Origin: Quisquiliibacterium sp.
Lineage (GTDB): Bacteria > Pseudomonadota > Gammaproteobacteria > Burkholderiales > Burkholderiaceae_E
Length of the DNA stretch: 19,565 nt
NCBI GenBank assembly: GCA_023257915.1
Contig: JALRBB010000301.1
Span: 1 to 19,565, forward strand
Reading direction: 5' to 3'
The notes beneath the pieces are model-generated. The model was not told where the DNA came from, ran no database searches, and saw nothing but the letters and a program-made list of their open reading frames with translations. Position 1 is the first letter of the stretch. Each line of letters begins with the position of its first letter. Positions 7,282-13,807 of the stretch are shown here, in pieces. A program made the position numbers and the translations under genes.

Positions 7282-7446
7282 TTGCTGACTAAATTGATTC
7301 TCGGCCTGATCGGGCTGACCCTGGCGGTCGGGTTCTTCGCGATCCCGATCTTCAAGGTCCAGGAAACCGCACTGATTGTGATTGTGCTCATCGGCGTGGC
7401 CATGGCGGTCTACGAGTTCATCGAAGAAGTCCGTTCACCGGACTGA
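7282..7446 (+). CDS. Small two-helix membrane protein at end of TRAP-amidase operon (TTG start)
   Basis: This 54-aa open frame lies 18 nt downstream of the amidase stop and is easily missed because it starts with TTG. GGAG at 7272-7275 stands 6 nt before the TTG at 7282, an ideal distance, and no other start fits the site. The protein begins (M)LTKLILGLIGLTLAVGFF, forming helix 1 at about residues 4-22. A short basic turn with IFKVQE follows, then helix 2 with LIVIVLIGVAMAVYEF at about 31-47, and a short acidic tail EEVRSPD. Such a hairpin would insert in the inner membrane. GC-rich third positions and the exact spacing support it as a real gene. I do not recognise a named family. Its position suggests an accessory or regulatory subunit of the TRAP permease or an anchor for the amidase; both are inference. 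Confidence 0.75.
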   Translation: MLTKLILGLIGLTLAVGFFAIPIFKVQETALIVIVLIGVAMAVYEFIEEVRSPD

Positions 7447-7486
7447 CCGACAGGCCAGGCCTCAGTTACGCCTGAATCAACCCGAC

Positions 7487-7663
7487 TCAGGCCAGCCACA
7501 GGGCCAGTGGCAGCATCAGCAGGCAAGCCAAACCGACAAGCCGATCGGGATCAAGGGCACGGCCGGCTGGCGTCATCGGGGCACGCAGGCCCACCTGGAT
7601 GCCGCGGATGTTGCCCCGCAGCGGCAGGCCAGGCGATGCCAGGTGTTGCGCTTTCATTTTCAT
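7487..7663 (-). CDS. Hypothetical small protein with hydrophobic C-terminus
   Basis: This is a 58-aa minus-strand open frame, convergent with the small TRAP-operon protein. The start ATG at 7663 has a full AAGGAG (7674-7669) 5 nt upstream, the best ribosome binding site in this gap and the main support for the call. The protein begins MKMKAQHLASPGLPLRGNI and has an Arg/Gly/Pro-rich middle. It ends in a 16-residue hydrophobic segment, LVGLACLLMLPLALWLA, close to the very C-terminus, as in tail-anchored small membrane proteins. Codon third positions are GC-rich, like real genes here. I recognise no family. The overlapping plus-strand frame at 7382-7720 lacks a comparable ribosome binding site. 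Confidence 0.45.
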   Translation of the reverse strand: MKMKAQHLASPGLPLRGNIRGIQVGLRAPMTPAGRALDPDRLVGLACLLMLPLALWLA

Positions 7664-7804
7664 CACAGCTCCTTCACTTGGGTGACTGGATCATGCGTTG
7701 ATCCGATGACCACAGCGTGAACTGCTCGGGGCTCAGCAAGTGAGCCTGGGGCCGGCCGGCTGTATATTTCCGAATCTTTCCCAGACACACACGGAGCAAC
7801 ATCG
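7664..7804. promoter_or_regulatory. Divergent upstream region of small protein and SDR genes
   Basis: This segment of about 140 bp separates the minus-strand small ORF from the plus-strand dehydrogenase. TATATT at 7763-7768 is the only AT-rich -10-like element. No consensus -35 stands 17 bp before it. GGAG at 7792-7795 serves the dehydrogenase start. No other structure is evident. Confidence 0.35.
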
Positions 7805-8563
7805 ATGAGCCAGAATCCCAAAGTCGCGATCATTACGGGCGCGAGCGCCGGCATCGGCAAGGCGGTCGCGATCACTTTTCTGAAGGCCGGCTGGAAGGTT
7901 GCGCTTGCCGGACGGCGCGGCGATATGCTCGAGGCCGCAATCCGCGAATCTGGCGTTGACGCTGCCAACGGTCTGGCGGTGGCGACCGACGTTGCCGATC
8001 CCGATGCGGTGAAAAACCTGTTCGACAGCACCGTCAAGGCCTTCGGCCGCGTCGACATGGTGTTCAACAACGCGGGAGTCAACGCCCCCGGCATTCCACT
8101 CGAGGAACTGAGCTTCGAGCAGTGGCAGTCGGTGGTTAACATCAATCTGACCGGTTCGTTCCTGTGCGTGCGCGAGGCATTTCGCGTGATGAAGGACCAG
8201 AGCCCGCGCGGTGGGCGCATCATCAACAACGGGTCAATTTCGGCACATGCACCGCGCCCGAACTCGGCTCCCTATACCGCCACGAAGCATGCGATCACCG
8301 GGCTGACCAAGAGCGCATCGCTCGACGGACGCAAGTACGACATCGCCTGCGGCCAGATCGATATCGGCAACGCGGCAACCGACATGGCCTCGCGCATGGC
8401 CAAGGGTGTTCCGCAGGCCAACGGCGAGATCGCGATCGAACCGCTGATGGACGTGCAGCATGTGGCCGACTCGGTGCTGCACATGGCCTCGTTGCCGCTG
8501 GCCTCGAACGTCCAGTTCATGACCGTGATGGCCACGAAGATGCCTTTCGTGGGCCGCGGGTGA
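7805..8563 (+). CDS. SDR family oxidoreductase
   Basis: This 252-aa classical short-chain dehydrogenase/reductase should oxidise or reduce a hydroxyl/keto group with NAD(P). It shows TGASAGIG (11-18) for cofactor binding, GRR after the second strand (36-38, suggesting NADP preference), NNAG (88-91) and N112. The catalytic S144, Y157 and K161 lie in NNGSIS and YTATK, so the active-site tetrad is complete. The C-terminus is short and ends in a hydrophobic/basic segment. GGAG lies 9 nt upstream of the ATG. The crotonase-family gene starts 24 bp downstream, so the pair may act on the same acyl substrate, for example a hydroxyacyl-CoA. The true substrate is not readable from sequence. Confidence 0.92.
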   Translation: MSQNPKVAIITGASAGIGKAVAITFLKAGWKVALAGRRGDMLEAAIRESGVDAANGLAVATDVADPDAVKNLFDSTVKAFGRVDMVFNNAGVNAPGIPLEELSFEQWQSVVNINLTGSFLCVREAFRVMKDQSPRGGRIINNGSISAHAPRPNSAPYTATKHAITGLTKSASLDGRKYDIACGQIDIGNAATDMASRMAKGVPQANGEIAIEPLMDVQHVADSVLHMASLPLASNVQFMTVMATKMPFVGRG

Positions 8564-8587
8564 ATACCTTGTATCCGAAAGTCCCGC

Positions 8588-9400
8588 ATGTCCGGCTCGA
8601 TTGAACGGATCGGCGCCCACGTCAGCATCGAGCGGCGCGGCCGGATCGCCATCGTGCGATTCGACCGCGGCGACAATGCCAACGCGCTCTCGCTGTCCTT
8701 GTGCCGGGATCTGACCGCCGCGGCGCGCAGCTTCGAGCATGACGATCAGGTCTCGGCGGTGATTCTGACCGGATCGCCGACCCGGTTCAGCCATGGCGCA
8801 GATCTGAAAGATGCCGAGACCGCCGCCTCGCGCAAGGCACCGCTGGCGCAGCGGCGCCTTGCGTTGCAGACCGGCGGCAAGATGTGCCGCGCCTGGGAGG
8901 AGGTCGAGGCGATCACGATTGCCGCGATCGAGGGCTGGTGCGTCGGGGGTGGTGCGGCACTGGTTGCCGCCTGCGATCTTCGGATCGCGTCCGCCAGCGC
9001 CCGCTTCTATGTGCCCGAGATCGAGCGCGGAATGAATCTTTCCTGGGGTACGGTACCCAGGATCGTGCATCTGGTTGGTCCGGCCCGGGCCAAGCGGATC
9101 ATCGCGCTAGCCGAAAAATTCGATGCCCAGCAGGCGCTCGACTGGGGGTTCGTCGATGAACTGGCGGGGAACGGCGCGGCGCTGGAGGCTGCACTGATGC
9201 AGGCCGCGCGGGCTGCAGCAATGCCGCCAGTGCAGTTGCGCATGATCAAGCAGGCGGTCAACGCGGCGGCGTTTGCGCTGGATCGCGCGGTCAGCCACGC
9301 AGATTTCGACCAGTTTGCTCTGGCTGCCTCGTCCGGTGATTATGACGAAGGCGTGCAGTCGTTCCTGGAAAAACGGCCGGCGCAATACACCGGGCGCTAG
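8588..9400 (+). CDS. Enoyl-CoA hydratase/isomerase (crotonase) family protein lacking one catalytic Glu
   Basis: This 270-aa crotonase-fold enzyme acts on an acyl-CoA thioester. The oxyanion-hole segments are present: FSHGADLKD at 67-75, and WCVGGGAALVAACDLRIAS at 117-135 for the second backbone NH. In true enoyl-CoA hydratases a Glu follows GGGC (Glu144, mitochondrial numbering). Here that position is A124 in GGGAA. The second Glu is kept as E144 in YVPEIERG. A crotonase with a single acidic residue is more likely an isomerase, thioesterase or decarboxylase than a hydratase. The following region (NLSWGTVPRIV) also departs from the usual GAGGTQRL. The start codon has only a weak GAAAG upstream. 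It is 24 bp behind the SDR and probably cotranscribed. Confidence 0.88.
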   Translation: MSGSIERIGAHVSIERRGRIAIVRFDRGDNANALSLSLCRDLTAAARSFEHDDQVSAVILTGSPTRFSHGADLKDAETAASRKAPLAQRRLALQTGGKMCRAWEEVEAITIAAIEGWCVGGGAALVAACDLRIASASARFYVPEIERGMNLSWGTVPRIVHLVGPARAKRIIALAEKFDAQQALDWGFVDELAGNGAALEAALMQAARAAAMPPVQLRMIKQAVNAAAFALDRAVSHADFDQFALAASSGDYDEGVQSFLEKRPAQYTGR

Positions 9401-9425
9401 CCGCGCTCGCTGGGACAACAACCGA

Positions 9426-9452
9426 TTTCGCGGGGGTTCTCCGTGATATACT
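9426..9452 (+). promoter_or_regulatory. Extended -10 promoter upstream of the antiporter operon
   Basis: TGATATACT at 9444-9452 is a perfect extended -10 (TG-N-TATACT). TTTCGC at 9426-9431 is a weak -35 candidate at 15 bp spacing; extended -10 promoters need little -35 contact. It would give a leader of about 105 nt for the antiporter gene. Confidence 0.6.
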
Positions 9453-9462
9453 TTTGCGCAAA
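9453..9462. promoter_or_regulatory. Palindrome abutting the -10, candidate operator
   Basis: TTTGCGCAAA is a perfect 10-bp palindrome that starts immediately after the -10 hexamer and spans the expected transcription start. A repressor binding there would block initiation. No regulator gene is adjacent, so the binder is unknown. Confidence 0.3.
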
Positions 9463-9564
9463 CATATCTCGGCCGTATCCGTGTTCCCGCTCGCCGGGAT
9501 GCGCCCGGCTTCCGGCAGCGCAACTCCGCATCGCGCGCCCCACTCCTGATCTGAGCAACGGAGC

Positions 9565-10773
9565 ATGAACCAAAGCACCCTTGTTGCTTTCCTGCCCGCG
9601 TGGCCACCCGAACCCGGCGCGATCTTCTGGATCGCGCTGGCAGTCGTGTCGACCGGCCTGCTTGGCGAACTGGCATTTCGCAGTTTCCGGCTCCCGCGCA
9701 TCACCGGCTATTTTCTGGTCGGCCTGATCTTCGGTTCCTTCGGGTTCGACCTGAATGCCACCGCACTGACCGGGAGCCTGCGCTGGGTGTTCGACCTGGC
9801 GCTGTCCGTGCTGCTGTTCGAGCTTGGCACCCGGGTCGACCTGCGCTGGCTGCGCGCGAACCTCTGGCTGCCGGCCACCAGCGTGGCCGAGGCCACGGCC
9901 ACGCTGGCTGCAGTGATCCTGCTTCTTTCGCTGACCGGCGCCGACGGTGCGACCGCTGTGTCCGTCGGGGTGATCCTGATGTCGACCTCGCCGGCCATCG
10001 TGATGCGCGTGGTCTCGGAGTTCCGAGCCGACGGTCAGTTGACCGAACGACTGATGATTCTGACCGCCATGAATACGGTCTATTCGGTGCTTGGCGCCAA
10101 ACTGCTGTTCGGCTGGCTGCATCTTAGCGACGGCGGCAACTTTTTCGCCGCGCTGCTGTTGCCGGTGTATGTGGTGCTTGGCTCCGGACTGCTTGGGGTG
10201 GCACTGGCCTGGTCGATCCGCTGGGTGACGCGGCATTTCAACCTTGGCGACGACAACGCGGTGCTGCTGTTGCTGGGCATGCTGATGTTGGCGATGGCCT
10301 TGGTCAAGCTCGGAAAATTCTCGCCGCTGCTGACCCCGCTGGCTGCCGGTATCGTGCTCAAGAATGCCTGGGCCCGACCGATCGTGTTTCCGAGACATAT
10401 GGGAACCGCTGGCGGCATTCTGGTCGCGATGCTGTTCTTTGCCACCGGCACGGCGGTTTCGCTCAATCAGCTCTTCGCCGGCGGTGCGATCGCGATCGCG
10501 CTGGTCGTCGTGCGTGGTGGCGCCAAGCTCGGCGCGATCAGTGCACTGGGTCTGCCCAGCGGGCTGAGCATGCGCCAGAGCGTGGCGCTCGGAATCGCCA
10601 TGACACCAGTCTCAGGCGTTGCATTTGCGCTGACTTACGACCTGCAGGCGATCTCGGCAGACCTTGCTGCCAGTGTCGGAGCAATCGTATTTAGCGCTAT
10701 CGCGCTGCTCGAATTGATCGGTCCACTGGCGGTCGAATGGGCACTGGTTCGCTCCGGAGAAACCCATGGCTGA
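9565..10773 (+). CDS. CPA2-type cation:proton antiporter (Kef/NhaS-like), no RCK domain
   Basis: This 402-aa inner-membrane protein of the sodium/hydrogen exchanger family would exchange Na+ or K+ for protons. About 11-12 hydrophobic segments are seen from residue 20 to 395. The N-terminal [15 protein letters not shown] motif, [16 protein letters not shown] (the conserved F-E-x-G element) and [19 protein letters not shown] are typical of the CPA2 branch that includes Kef. A TrkA-N/RCK nucleotide-binding C-terminus is absent, so the protein stops after the membrane domain. GGAG lies only one base before the ATG, like the sugar transferase start. The last 8 nt overlap the carboxylate-amine ligase gene. 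Ion selectivity cannot be read from sequence. Confidence 0.88.
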   Translation: MNQSTLVAFLPAWPPEPGAIFWIALAVVSTGLLGELAFRSFRLPRITGYFLVGLIFGSFGFDLNATALTGSLRWVFDLALSVLLFELGTRVDLRWLRANLWLPATSVAEATATLAAVILLLSLTGADGATAVSVGVILMSTSPAIVMRVVSEFRADGQLTERLMILTAMNTVYSVLGAKLLFGWLHLSDGGNFFAALLLPVYVVLGSGLLGVALAWSIRWVTRHFNLGDDNAVLLLLGMLMLAMALVKLGKFSPLLTPLAAGIVLKNAWARPIVFPRHMGTAGGILVAMLFFATGTAVSLNQLFAGGAIAIALVVVRGGAKLGAISALGLPSGLSMRQSVALGIAMTPVSGVAFALTYDLQAISADLAASVGAIVFSAIALLELIGPLAVEWALVRSGETHG

Positions 10774-11923
10774 GGCCTCTACCGGAACCGCCCCGGCAAG
10801 CGATAGCAAGGCGCTCGGCGAATTTGCCAAGTCGCGCTCGCTGACGCTGGGTGTCGAGCTTGAACTACAGATCGTCAACACCCATCACTATGACCTGACC
10901 CCGTCGGCGGCAGATCTGCTCCGGGTGCTGCGTCAGGACGGGCTGCCAGGCGACGTCAAGCCCGAGATCACCTCGAGCATGGTCGAGATTTCCACCGGCA
11001 TTTGTGAAGGCTACGACGACGCGCTGAACCAGTTGCGTCAATTGCGTGATGCCTTGTGCGCGGCGGCGGCTCGGCTGAACATCGGTCTGAGCGGTGGTGG
11101 CACGCATCCGTTCCAGCACTGGAGTCACCAGAAAATCTATCCGGCGCAACGCTTTCACCACCTGTCGGAGGTGTACGGTTACCTGTCCAAGCAGTTCACG
11201 GTCTTTGGCCAGCATGTCCATGTGGGCTGCCCGAGCCCGGATGAAGCGCTGTGGCTGCTGCATTCGATGTCGCCGTACATTCCGCATCTGATCGCGCTGT
11301 CGGCCTCGTCACCCTTCGTGCAGGGCGTTGACACCGGCTTCAATTCAGCGCGGCTGAACTCGGTCTTCGCGTTCCCGTTGTCGGGTCGCGCACCCTTCGC
11401 GCTGACCTGGAAGGAATTCGGCGAGTTCTACGACAAGATGACCCATACCGGGGTCGTCGAGAGCATGAAAGATTTTTACTGGGACATCCGACCCAAGCCA
11501 GAGTTCGGCACGATCGAGGTTCGGGTGATGGACACACCGCTGACGCTGGAGAAGGCCGCTGCGATCGCGGCCTATATTCAGTCGCTGGCAAGCTGGCTGA
11601 TCCAGGAGCGACCGGTCGAGCCGGCTGAGGACGACTATCTGGTCTACACGTTCAACCGCTTCCAGTCCTGCCGATTCGGATTCGACGGCATCTTCGTCGA
11701 CCCGAAATCCGGGCAGCACACCACGATTCGCGAGCACATCCTGGCGACGATGGAGCGTATCCGGCCGCATGCCGAGAAACTGGGTGCGCAGCACGCACTT
11801 GCCGATCTGGCGCTTGACGCGCGCGAGCGCGGCAGCGACGCAAGCTGGATCCGAAACCAGTTCGAGCAAGAGCATCTGCTCGAAGAAGTCGTGCGACGCC
11901 AGACGCTGCGCTGGCGGGGTTGA
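10766..11923 (+). CDS. ybdK: YbdK-type carboxylate-amine ligase (GCS2 family)
   Basis: This 385-aa ATP-dependent ligase belongs to the glutamate-cysteine ligase type 2 superfamily. Family landmarks are [12 protein letters not shown] at about 26-37 with its metal-binding Glu pair, and [16 protein letters not shown]. These are followed by [17 protein letters not shown], the substrate-region [20 protein letters not shown] and [17 protein letters not shown]. Length is typical of YbdK (about 370-390 aa). E. coli YbdK has weak gamma-glutamylcysteine ligase activity; the physiological amine and acid are unsettled for most members. The gene starts inside the antiporter reading frame, with GGAG 6 nt upstream, giving an 8-nt overlap and coupled translation. 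This tight pairing with a Kef-like antiporter may point to a glutathione-type or gamma-glutamyl small-molecule link. Confidence 0.9.
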   Translation: MAEASTGTAPASDSKALGEFAKSRSLTLGVELELQIVNTHHYDLTPSAADLLRVLRQDGLPGDVKPEITSSMVEISTGICEGYDDALNQLRQLRDALCAAAARLNIGLSGGGTHPFQHWSHQKIYPAQRFHHLSEVYGYLSKQFTVFGQHVHVGCPSPDEALWLLHSMSPYIPHLIALSASSPFVQGVDTGFNSARLNSVFAFPLSGRAPFALTWKEFGEFYDKMTHTGVVESMKDFYWDIRPKPEFGTIEVRVMDTPLTLEKAAAIAAYIQSLASWLIQERPVEPAEDDYLVYTFNRFQSCRFGFDGIFVDPKSGQHTTIREHILATMERIRPHAEKLGAQHALADLALDARERGSDASWIRNQFEQEHLLEEVVRRQTLRWRG

Positions 11924-11954
11924 TCCAAACGCCCCCTAATCACGAGGACGATGC

Positions 11955-12899
11955 ATGGAAAAACTGACGAAACTCCTCCCCGATCTTTCCGGGTTCCGGC
12001 CGATGGATTTCCTGGACGAGGCGATTTCGGTGGTCGTTGTGCTGATCCTGGCCTGGGTGCTTCTGAGGGTCAGCCGCCGTGCAATACGCCTGTTCGCCAC
12101 TCTTGCCACCCGCAATGCGAATGACCCGGAAGATCGCAAACGGGTCGAAACCCTGTCGCGCGTCTTCCGATACCTGTCTTCAGTCACCATCATCGGCGTC
12201 ACGATCATGGTGGTCCTCGACCAGGTGGGTATCTCGATTGCCCCGATCTTAGGCGCGGCCGGTGTGGTCGGTCTGGCAGTGGGTTTCGGTGCGCAAAGCC
12301 TGGTCAAGGATTTCTTCTCGGGTTTCACGATCCTGTTGGAGAACCAGATCCGACAGGGCGATGTGGTCACGATCGCCGGCATGAACGGTGTCGTTGAAAG
12401 CGTCACGCTGCGCACGGTGAAACTGCGCGGCTATGACGGCAGCGTGCATTTCATTCCGACCGGAAAGATCGATACCGTCACCAATATGTCGATGGAATTC
12501 GGTCAGGCAGCGATGGACATCGGCATTGCCTATCGCGAAGATATCGATGCGGTGTTCGAGCTGATGCGCCAAACCGCGCGCGAGCAACGCGAAGATGCAG
12601 AATTCGCACCGCGCATCCTGGCCGACCTGGAGATCGCCGGCGTCGACCGGTGGGCCGACTCGTCGGTGATGATCAAGTGCCGGATCAAGACCAAGCCGCT
12701 GGAGCAGTGGGCGGTGCGCAGGGACTATCTTCGCCGCCTGAAGAAGACCTTCGACGCCAACAACATCGAAATCCCCTTCCCCCACGTCACTGTCTACGCG
12801 GGTCAGCTCAAATCCGGTCAGGCACCGGCAATGCCGCTAAGCCTCGAACCGCCAACATATCCGGGCGCATCCGGCGCGAATCAGGCCGCTCCGCGTTAG
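11955..12899 (+). CDS. MscS-family mechanosensitive ion channel
   Basis: This 314-aa small-conductance mechanosensitive channel would open under membrane tension to release ions and solutes during hypo-osmotic shock. It has three membrane helices: about 22-40, 70-90, and a pore-lining helix from about 96. The pore stretch APILGAAGVVGLAVGFGAQS is rich in Gly/Ala, as in MscS TM3. It continues into LVKDFFSGFTILLENQIRQG, where the beta domain begins. The C-terminal cytoplasmic domain includes RTVKLRGYDGSVHFIPTG and the alpha/beta part ending near residue 285, then a Pro/Ala-rich tail. Size matches the compact three-helix form rather than MscK. GAGG lies 7-8 nt upstream of the ATG. It lies 31 bp after ybdK and probably shares the antiporter promoter. 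Confidence 0.92.
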   Translation: MEKLTKLLPDLSGFRPMDFLDEAISVVVVLILAWVLLRVSRRAIRLFATLATRNANDPEDRKRVETLSRVFRYLSSVTIIGVTIMVVLDQVGISIAPILGAAGVVGLAVGFGAQSLVKDFFSGFTILLENQIRQGDVVTIAGMNGVVESVTLRTVKLRGYDGSVHFIPTGKIDTVTNMSMEFGQAAMDIGIAYREDIDAVFELMRQTAREQREDAEFAPRILADLEIAGVDRWADSSVMIKCRIKTKPLEQWAVRRDYLRRLKKTFDANNIEIPFPHVTVYAGQLKSGQAPAMPLSLEPPTYPGASGANQAAPR

Positions 12900-12933
12900 C
12901 CGTCCCTGTGTTCTCGCCGTCCCTGTGCTCTCG
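12900..12933. repeat. 17-bp tandem duplication after the MscS stop codon
   Basis: CCGTCCCTGTGTTCTCG (12900-12916) is directly followed by CCGTCCCTGTGCTCTCG (12917-12933). One base differs, and a third copy begins with CCG before diverging. It starts immediately after the TAG of the channel gene. A weak hairpin CCGCC/GGCGG (12934-12948) follows. The 61-bp convergent gap has no clear terminator. Confidence 0.7.
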
Positions 12934-12960
12934 CCGCCTCCGGGGCGGTCGGGGCCTCGA

Positions 12961-13677
12961 TCAGGTTCCGGCCTTCGAGCGGCGCTGGGCCGCCAAGCGT
13001 TTGAACCGGGCCTCGAGGTCGGAGATTCGGAGCGCGAGATCGCCAAGTTCATCACCAAACCAGGCGGTCAGTGGCTTCGTGGTCAGTTGCTGCTGATCGC
13101 CCGCGACCCAGGCGCTTGCCGACGCAAACGCACGCTGCGCCGCGTCACGCATCCCATCGGCACCAACGCGCAACGCTCCCGCCACCCGATGCGCGGCCGC
13201 ATCGCCGATCACTCGACTAAGGTCTTCCTCGGGTTCCCAGCGCAAGTAGCGAGCAAGATCACCAATGGTTGCCGCCAGCGCCGGATCGCCATCAATGCGC
13301 AGATGGCGAACCGTGCTTTCCGGCCCCTTGGCGAGCACATCGAACATGGCCTCTACCGAGGCCCGAAATCGTAGCGTGACGTCGAAGCGTTGTTGCGGAT
13401 CGGCAGCCCGCAACAGACCCGAGTCATCAATCTGCAAGCGCAGTTCTCCCAGTTCAGCCGAGCGGCTCGACGGCAGTTCGACCAGGACCCGAAGCCCGCC
13501 GCCCGCATGGGCGCGAAGGCGCTCGCGGGCCCATTGCTGCTGCTCGAGCAGATGCTCCAGAGCGGCGAGCATCGCTTGCAAGGCACCACGTCGCGCCTGG
13601 GCACTCGCGTCGCCGAACAGGCTGAGGAGTTGATCGGCCAGACCAGCGGGCCCGGACGGATGCCTTTCTTCGTTCAT
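12961..13677 (-). CDS. ubiJ: Ubiquinone biosynthesis accessory factor UbiJ (SCP2-like)
   Basis: This 238-aa member of the UbiJ/YigP family has an SCP2-like lipid-binding domain. In E. coli UbiJ is part of the soluble Ubi metabolon and binds ubiquinone intermediates, aiding the aerobic hydroxylation and methylation steps. The family core begins at about residue 36 with MLAALEHLLEQQQWARERLR. It continues with HLRIDGDPALAATIGDLARY and RWEPEEDLSRVIGDAAAHRV. The protein ends in a predicted coiled coil, GDLALRISDLEARFKRLAAQ. The ORF start at 13677 adds about 35 residues before the usual family start, so ATG 13572 is an alternative; neither has a Shine-Dalgarno. UbiE lies two genes upstream, which supports the name. 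A terminator separates it from the Tim44-like gene, so it needs its own promoter. Confidence 0.85.
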   Translation of the reverse strand: MNEERHPSGPAGLADQLLSLFGDASAQARRGALQAMLAALEHLLEQQQWARERLRAHAGGGLRVLVELPSSRSAELGELRLQIDDSGLLRAADPQQRFDVTLRFRASVEAMFDVLAKGPESTVRHLRIDGDPALAATIGDLARYLRWEPEEDLSRVIGDAAAHRVAGALRVGADGMRDAAQRAFASASAWVAGDQQQLTTKPLTAWFGDELGDLALRISDLEARFKRLAAQRRSKAGT

Positions 13678-13683
13678 TGGAAA

Positions 13684-13689
13684 ATTTTA
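13684..13689 (-). promoter_or_regulatory. Candidate -10 of ubiJ, leaderless geometry
   Basis: On the minus strand TAAAAT (13689-13684) lies in an AT-rich patch and ends 6 nt before the ATG at 13677. Transcription typically starts about 7 nt after the -10, which would be the A of that ATG. No Shine-Dalgarno is present. A good -35 is not visible. Confidence 0.35.
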
Positions 13690-13750
13690 AGCGATTCAGG
13701 TGATCGGCTGTGACGCTCCATCGGACACCGCGACCACGCTCAGTGGCCGG

Positions 13751-13782
13751 AAACTAAAACGGCTCCCGCCAGGGAGCCGTTT
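13751..13782 (-). terminator. Rho-independent terminator of the Tim44-like gene
   Basis: An 11-bp stem, AAACGGCTCCC (13757-13767) with GGGAGCCGTTT (13772-13782), encloses a four-base loop. Read on the minus strand it is followed by TTTTAGTTT. It starts 26 nt after the Tim44-like stop codon and ends the upstream transcript before ubiJ. Confidence 0.9.
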
Positions 13783-13807
13783 CGGCCGCAGACAACTTGC
13801 CGGGCGC

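Noticed and set aside
7470..7492. GCCTGA/TCAGGC hairpin between the two small ORFs as a terminator
   Set aside because: Only a 6-bp stem with an 11-nt loop and no T-run on either strand; too weak to call.
7382..7720. 112-codon plus-strand frame across the gap after the amidase operon
   Set aside because: It has no ribosome binding site and is Gln/Arg/His-rich. It overlaps two better-supported small frames with good ribosome binding sites.
9397..10398. 333-codon minus-strand frame opposite the antiporter
   Set aside because: It is extremely Gln/His/Gly-rich, the complement of a hydrophobic membrane protein gene, with no recognisable domain.
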